51,347 nt of DNA from Lysobacteraceae bacterium (lineage in GTDB: Bacteria > Pseudomonadota > Gammaproteobacteria > Cardiobacteriales > Wohlfahrtiimonadaceae), in assembly GCA_012513365.1 (NCBI GenBank), contig JAAZCI010000064.1:1-51347 (forward strand). Direction: 5' to 3'. A program made the translations under genes and the position numbers. The notes beneath the pieces were generated by a model that saw nothing but the letters and a program-made list of their open reading frames with translations, did no database searches and was not told the DNA's origin. Each line of letters begins with the position of its first letter. Position 1 is the stretch's first letter. This document shows, one piece after another, positions 49,381-51,347 of the stretch.

Positions 49381-49853
49381 TGAGTCGATTATCAATTATT
49401 TTATACGAGCCTGAAATTCCGCCCAATACAGGGAATATTATTCGTCTTTGCGCCAATACCGGAGCCAAACTTCATCTGATTAAACCGCTTGGATTTAAGC
49501 TTGAAGATAAGATGCTTAAACGGGCAGGGCTCGATTATCGGGAGTGGATGGATCTACAGGTGTGGGATTCGCTCGATGAGTGTTTGCAAGCAGTTGAGCC
49601 CACGACCGTGTATGCAATGACGACGAAAGGCAGTCGTAACTTTTTTGAAGCGAATTTTAAAGATGGCGATGCGCTGCTCTATGGGCCTGAAACCCGCGGG
49701 CTTCCCGCCGATGTGCTTGACCGATTTAGCGGTGAAACGCGGTTACGCCTCCCGATGGCCAATAACGAAGGGCGAAGCCTCAATCTCTCCAATACCGTTG
49801 CCATTGGGATTTACGAGGTCTGGCGTCAAATGGGTTTTGACGAGATGCTTTAA
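49380..49853 (+). CDS. trmL: TrmL, tRNA (cytidine/uridine-34-2'-O)-methyltransferase
   Basis: SPOUT-class enzyme that methylates the wobble ribose of tRNA-Leu. Signatures are ILYEPEIPPNTGNIIRLCANTG at the start (given in part), KRAGLDYREW, FGPETRGLP-type GPETRGLP, and the trefoil-knot end LRLPMANNEGRSLNLSNTVA. ATG 49380 gives 157 residues, the same as E. coli, and overlaps the previous stop (TAATG). An in-frame ATG at 49365 adds five residues but lies in the lipoprotein gene. A terminator follows. Confidence 0.96.
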   Translation: MSRLSIILYEPEIPPNTGNIIRLCANTGAKLHLIKPLGFKLEDKMLKRAGLDYREWMDLQVWDSLDECLQAVEPTTVYAMTTKGSRNFFEANFKDGDALLYGPETRGLPADVLDRFSGETRLRLPMANNEGRSLNLSNTVAIGIYEVWRQMGFDEML

Positions 49854-49861
49854 ATGTAAAG

Positions 49862-49918
49862 GCCTTCAGGATTGTTGGGAAACTTAGTGTAATCCATCTC
49901 AATCATGAAGGCTTTTTT
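49862..49918 (+). terminator. Rho-independent terminator of trmL
   Basis: GCCTTCA (49862-49868) pairs with TGAAGGC (49906-49912), with an inner GATTG/CAATC, followed by TTTTTT (49913-49918). Read leftward after rnfH, the T tract is poor. Confidence 0.8.
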
Positions 49919-49931
49919 ATAGCTTGCAGAC

Positions 49932-50255
49932 TTATTTTAGTTCCGTCACTTGCGTTGAACGAATGCCGGTAGGATTGCGTTGTGCACGAATTTTTCGGGC
50001 TTGCTTAGGATCGATCTCAAGCGGGCGATAGACCTCAATGCGATCGCCATCTTGCAATTCATAATCATCATTAACGACCTGATTGAAAACGCCATAGACA
50101 GGGTTTTCAATCTTCATCTTTGCTTGACGATCGAGGCGAAAAAAGGGAATCGCTTCTTTTAGGGTAATCCCTTGTTGAAATTGCTGAATCTCGCACTGCT
50201 GTTCATATTTGAGTGCGAGCGCATATTCCACATTGATGGTGTCGATCTTAGCCAT
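49932..50255 (-). CDS. rnfH: RnfH/RatB family ubiquitin-like protein
   Basis: Small beta-grasp protein of unknown role, 107 residues. The family segment QDGDRIEVYRPLEIDPKQARKIRA (only part quoted: GDRIEVYRPLEIDPK) is clear, and the N terminus begins with a typical INVEYALA strand. It overlaps the ratA gene by 8 bases, the usual pairing. The name RatB came from a claimed toxin-antitoxin pair with RatA. Most evidence now treats both as housekeeping proteins, so I use the RnfH name. Confidence 0.9.
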   Translation of the reverse strand: MAKIDTINVEYALALKYEQQCEIQQFQQGITLKEAIPFFRLDRQAKMKIENPVYGVFNQVVNDDYELQDGDRIEVYRPLEIDPKQARKIRAQRNPTGIRSTQVTELK

Positions 50256-50679
50256 AAATCACCTTTGCGCGCTCACTAAAGGCGACGATCATTGACGAGG
50301 CGATGCTCTCAAAAATCGGCGTCAAAACGAGCTTTGCTGGGCCAAAGGCGAAATCAAAATCGATGTTACAGAAGATCTCAGAGCCTCCCTCGGGACGATC
50401 TTTAAACTCCCAAATACCGCGGAGATGTTTAAAGGGGCCTTTGACAAGCGCCATCTCAATCCGTTCTCCAGGGATCAATTGGTTTTTGGTGGTGAACCAC
50501 TTATTTAAAGGGCCTTTTGCCATTAAAATTGAGGCCTGCATCATGCGTTCGGTCTCAATTTCAACACGGCTATTTCTGCACCAGGGTAAAAATTTAGGGT
50601 AGCTCGCCACATCATTGACGAGCTGGTACATCTGGTCCGCACTATAAGGTTCGATTTTATTTCGACGAATTACAGGCAC
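50248..50679 (-). CDS. ratA: RatA/COQ10-type START-domain protein
   Basis: Protein of the SRPBCC fold, 143 residues, related to yeast Coq10, which binds ubiquinone. Family features are YPKFLPWCRNSRV, LVKGPFKHLRGIWEF, and a long C-terminal helix (IFESIASSMIVAFSERAKVIYG in part). E. coli RatA was described as blocking ribosome subunit joining, but a coenzyme Q role is supported by homology. smpB, commonly divergent upstream, is not here: pta ends just 14 bases upstream instead. It is followed by the overlapping rnfH gene. Confidence 0.9.
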   Translation of the reverse strand: MPVIRRNKIEPYSADQMYQLVNDVASYPKFLPWCRNSRVEIETERMMQASILMAKGPLNKWFTTKNQLIPGERIEMALVKGPFKHLRGIWEFKDRPEGGSEIFCNIDFDFAFGPAKLVLTPIFESIASSMIVAFSERAKVIYG

Positions 50680-50693
50680 AACAATCCTTTGTG

Positions 50694-51347
50694 TTAATTT
50701 TCTGTAGCGTGGGCTATCGCTTGGATAGCAGTGATCGCAATAGTATACACGATATCGTCCACTAACGCACCACGGGAGAGGTCGTTCACAGGTTTGGCAA
50801 GGCCTTGTAACATCGGGCCAATGCTCACTACATTCGCACTTCGCTGTACCGCTTTATAGGTGGTATTCCCGGTATTTAAATCGGGAAAAATAAAGACGGT
50901 CGCCTCGCCGGCCACAGGACTGTTGGGTGCTTTTTGCTTCCCAACGGATGGCACGCACGCCGCATCAAATTGAAGGGGGCCATCAATAGCAAAATGAGGG
51001 GCTTTCGCTTTTGCAAGTTCAGTCGCTTCAGCCACCGCTTCTACCGCAGGGCCTGCGCCAGATACGCCCGTTGAATAGGAGATTAGCGCAACTTTTGGAT
51101 CAATACCAAAGGCTTTTGCAGAGTCTGCGGATTGAACGGCAATGTCGGCAAGCTGATGAGGCGTTGGCGTTGGATTGACGGCGCAATCGCCATAAACGTG
51201 TACTTGATCGGGCATCAACATAAAAAAGATGCTCGAGACAATGCTTGAATGTTTATCGGTACCAATGAGCTGTAGAGCGGGGCGAATGGTGTCGGCGGTG
51301 GTGGGTACGGCGGAGTCCAGCCGGGAAGCAAGCAGCAATGCGGCCAC
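50694..51347 (-). CDS. pta: Phosphate acetyltransferase, C-terminal part
   Basis: Transfers acetyl groups between CoA and phosphate; with AckA it links acetyl-CoA and acetate. The open frame runs off the window at 51347, so only the last ~217 residues of the PTA_PTB catalytic domain are visible. [23 protein letters not shown] and [19 protein letters not shown] are family motifs, and [17 protein letters not shown] near the C terminus is highly conserved. Whether it has the long N-terminal regulatory region cannot be told. It reads leftward toward ratA; no terminator is visible in the 14-base gap. Confidence 0.94.
   Translation of the reverse strand: MAALLLASRLDSAVPTTADTIRPALQLIGTDKHSSIVSSIFFMLMPDQVHVYGDCAVNPTPTPHQLADIAVQSADSAKAFGIDPKVALISYSTGVSGAGPAVEAVAEATELAKAKAPHFAIDGPLQFDAACVPSVGKQKAPNSPVAGEATVFIFPDLNTGNTTYKAVQRSANVVSIGPMLQGLAKPVNDLSRGALVDDIVYTIAITAIQAIAHATEN

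Noticed and set aside
49932-50679. RatA-RatB read as a toxin-antitoxin pair
   Set aside because: The proteins match the widespread COQ10-like and RnfH families and have the housekeeping arrangement; no sequence evidence for a toxin pair.

Overview
The window is a stretch of ordinary bacterial chromosome from a gammaproteobacterium. The marker orders are lpxD-fabZ-lpxA-lpxB behind bamA and skp, zipA next to ligA, and an EFDD-type RelA. A ZipA homologue is itself a gammaproteobacterial trait. Moderate G+C, the fused SecDF and the D-Ala-D-Ala carboxypeptidase with a SPOR tail would fit a smaller-genome lineage such as Cardiobacteriales relatives (Wohlfahrtiimonas or Ignatzschineria type). That placement is inference from style only. 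I see no insertion sequences, prophage, CRISPR, tRNA or rRNA, and coding density is high on both strands.

Layout. Positions 2-5660 hold an outer-membrane biogenesis operon: bamA (partial), skp, lpxD, fabZ, lpxA, lpxB, rnhB. It is followed by a lone mlaD and recO (5730-6932). Leftward genes then encode a putrescine-type ABC transporter without its binding protein (potG-potH-potI, 7063-10066) and mutS (10253-12907). A rightward block (13001-22231) carries a TerC/CBS/CorC protein, hslO, ubiX, an RDD membrane protein, an unknown protein, zipA, ligA, a DUF2628 protein and trmO. relA (22381-24483) has its own promoter and terminator and converges on glyA (24572-25822, leftward). A second rightward block (26014-31476) holds a Pcm-like methyltransferase, parC, rplY, pth and ychF. 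The 485-base gap after ychF contains a transcription unit of its own with a possible 52-residue membrane/secreted peptide (31697-31855).

The leftward pair ddpX-like and crcB (31962-32924) is followed by rightward GNAT and ung genes (33070-34289). A long leftward block (34297-46555) then runs tkt, yajC, fused secDF, ftsK, an M17 aminopeptidase and a SPOR-tailed DacA-like carboxypeptidase. The last part has pyrG, a duplicated-domain lipoprotein and trmL rightward, then pta (partial), ratA and rnfH leftward.

The genes are mostly core functions: envelope building (Bam, lipid A, Sec, Mla, FtsK, ZipA, DacA), DNA maintenance (RecO, MutS, LigA, ParC, Ung, RNase HII), translation (L25, Pth, YchF, TrmO, TrmL) and central metabolism (GlyA, Tkt, PyrG, Pta). 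I did not find a convincing undescribed system. The items most worth a second look are the small ORF at 31697, the SecDF fusion, the orphan mlaD, the two-repeat lipoprotein at 48550, and several intergenic inverted repeats that may be operators or leader structures.
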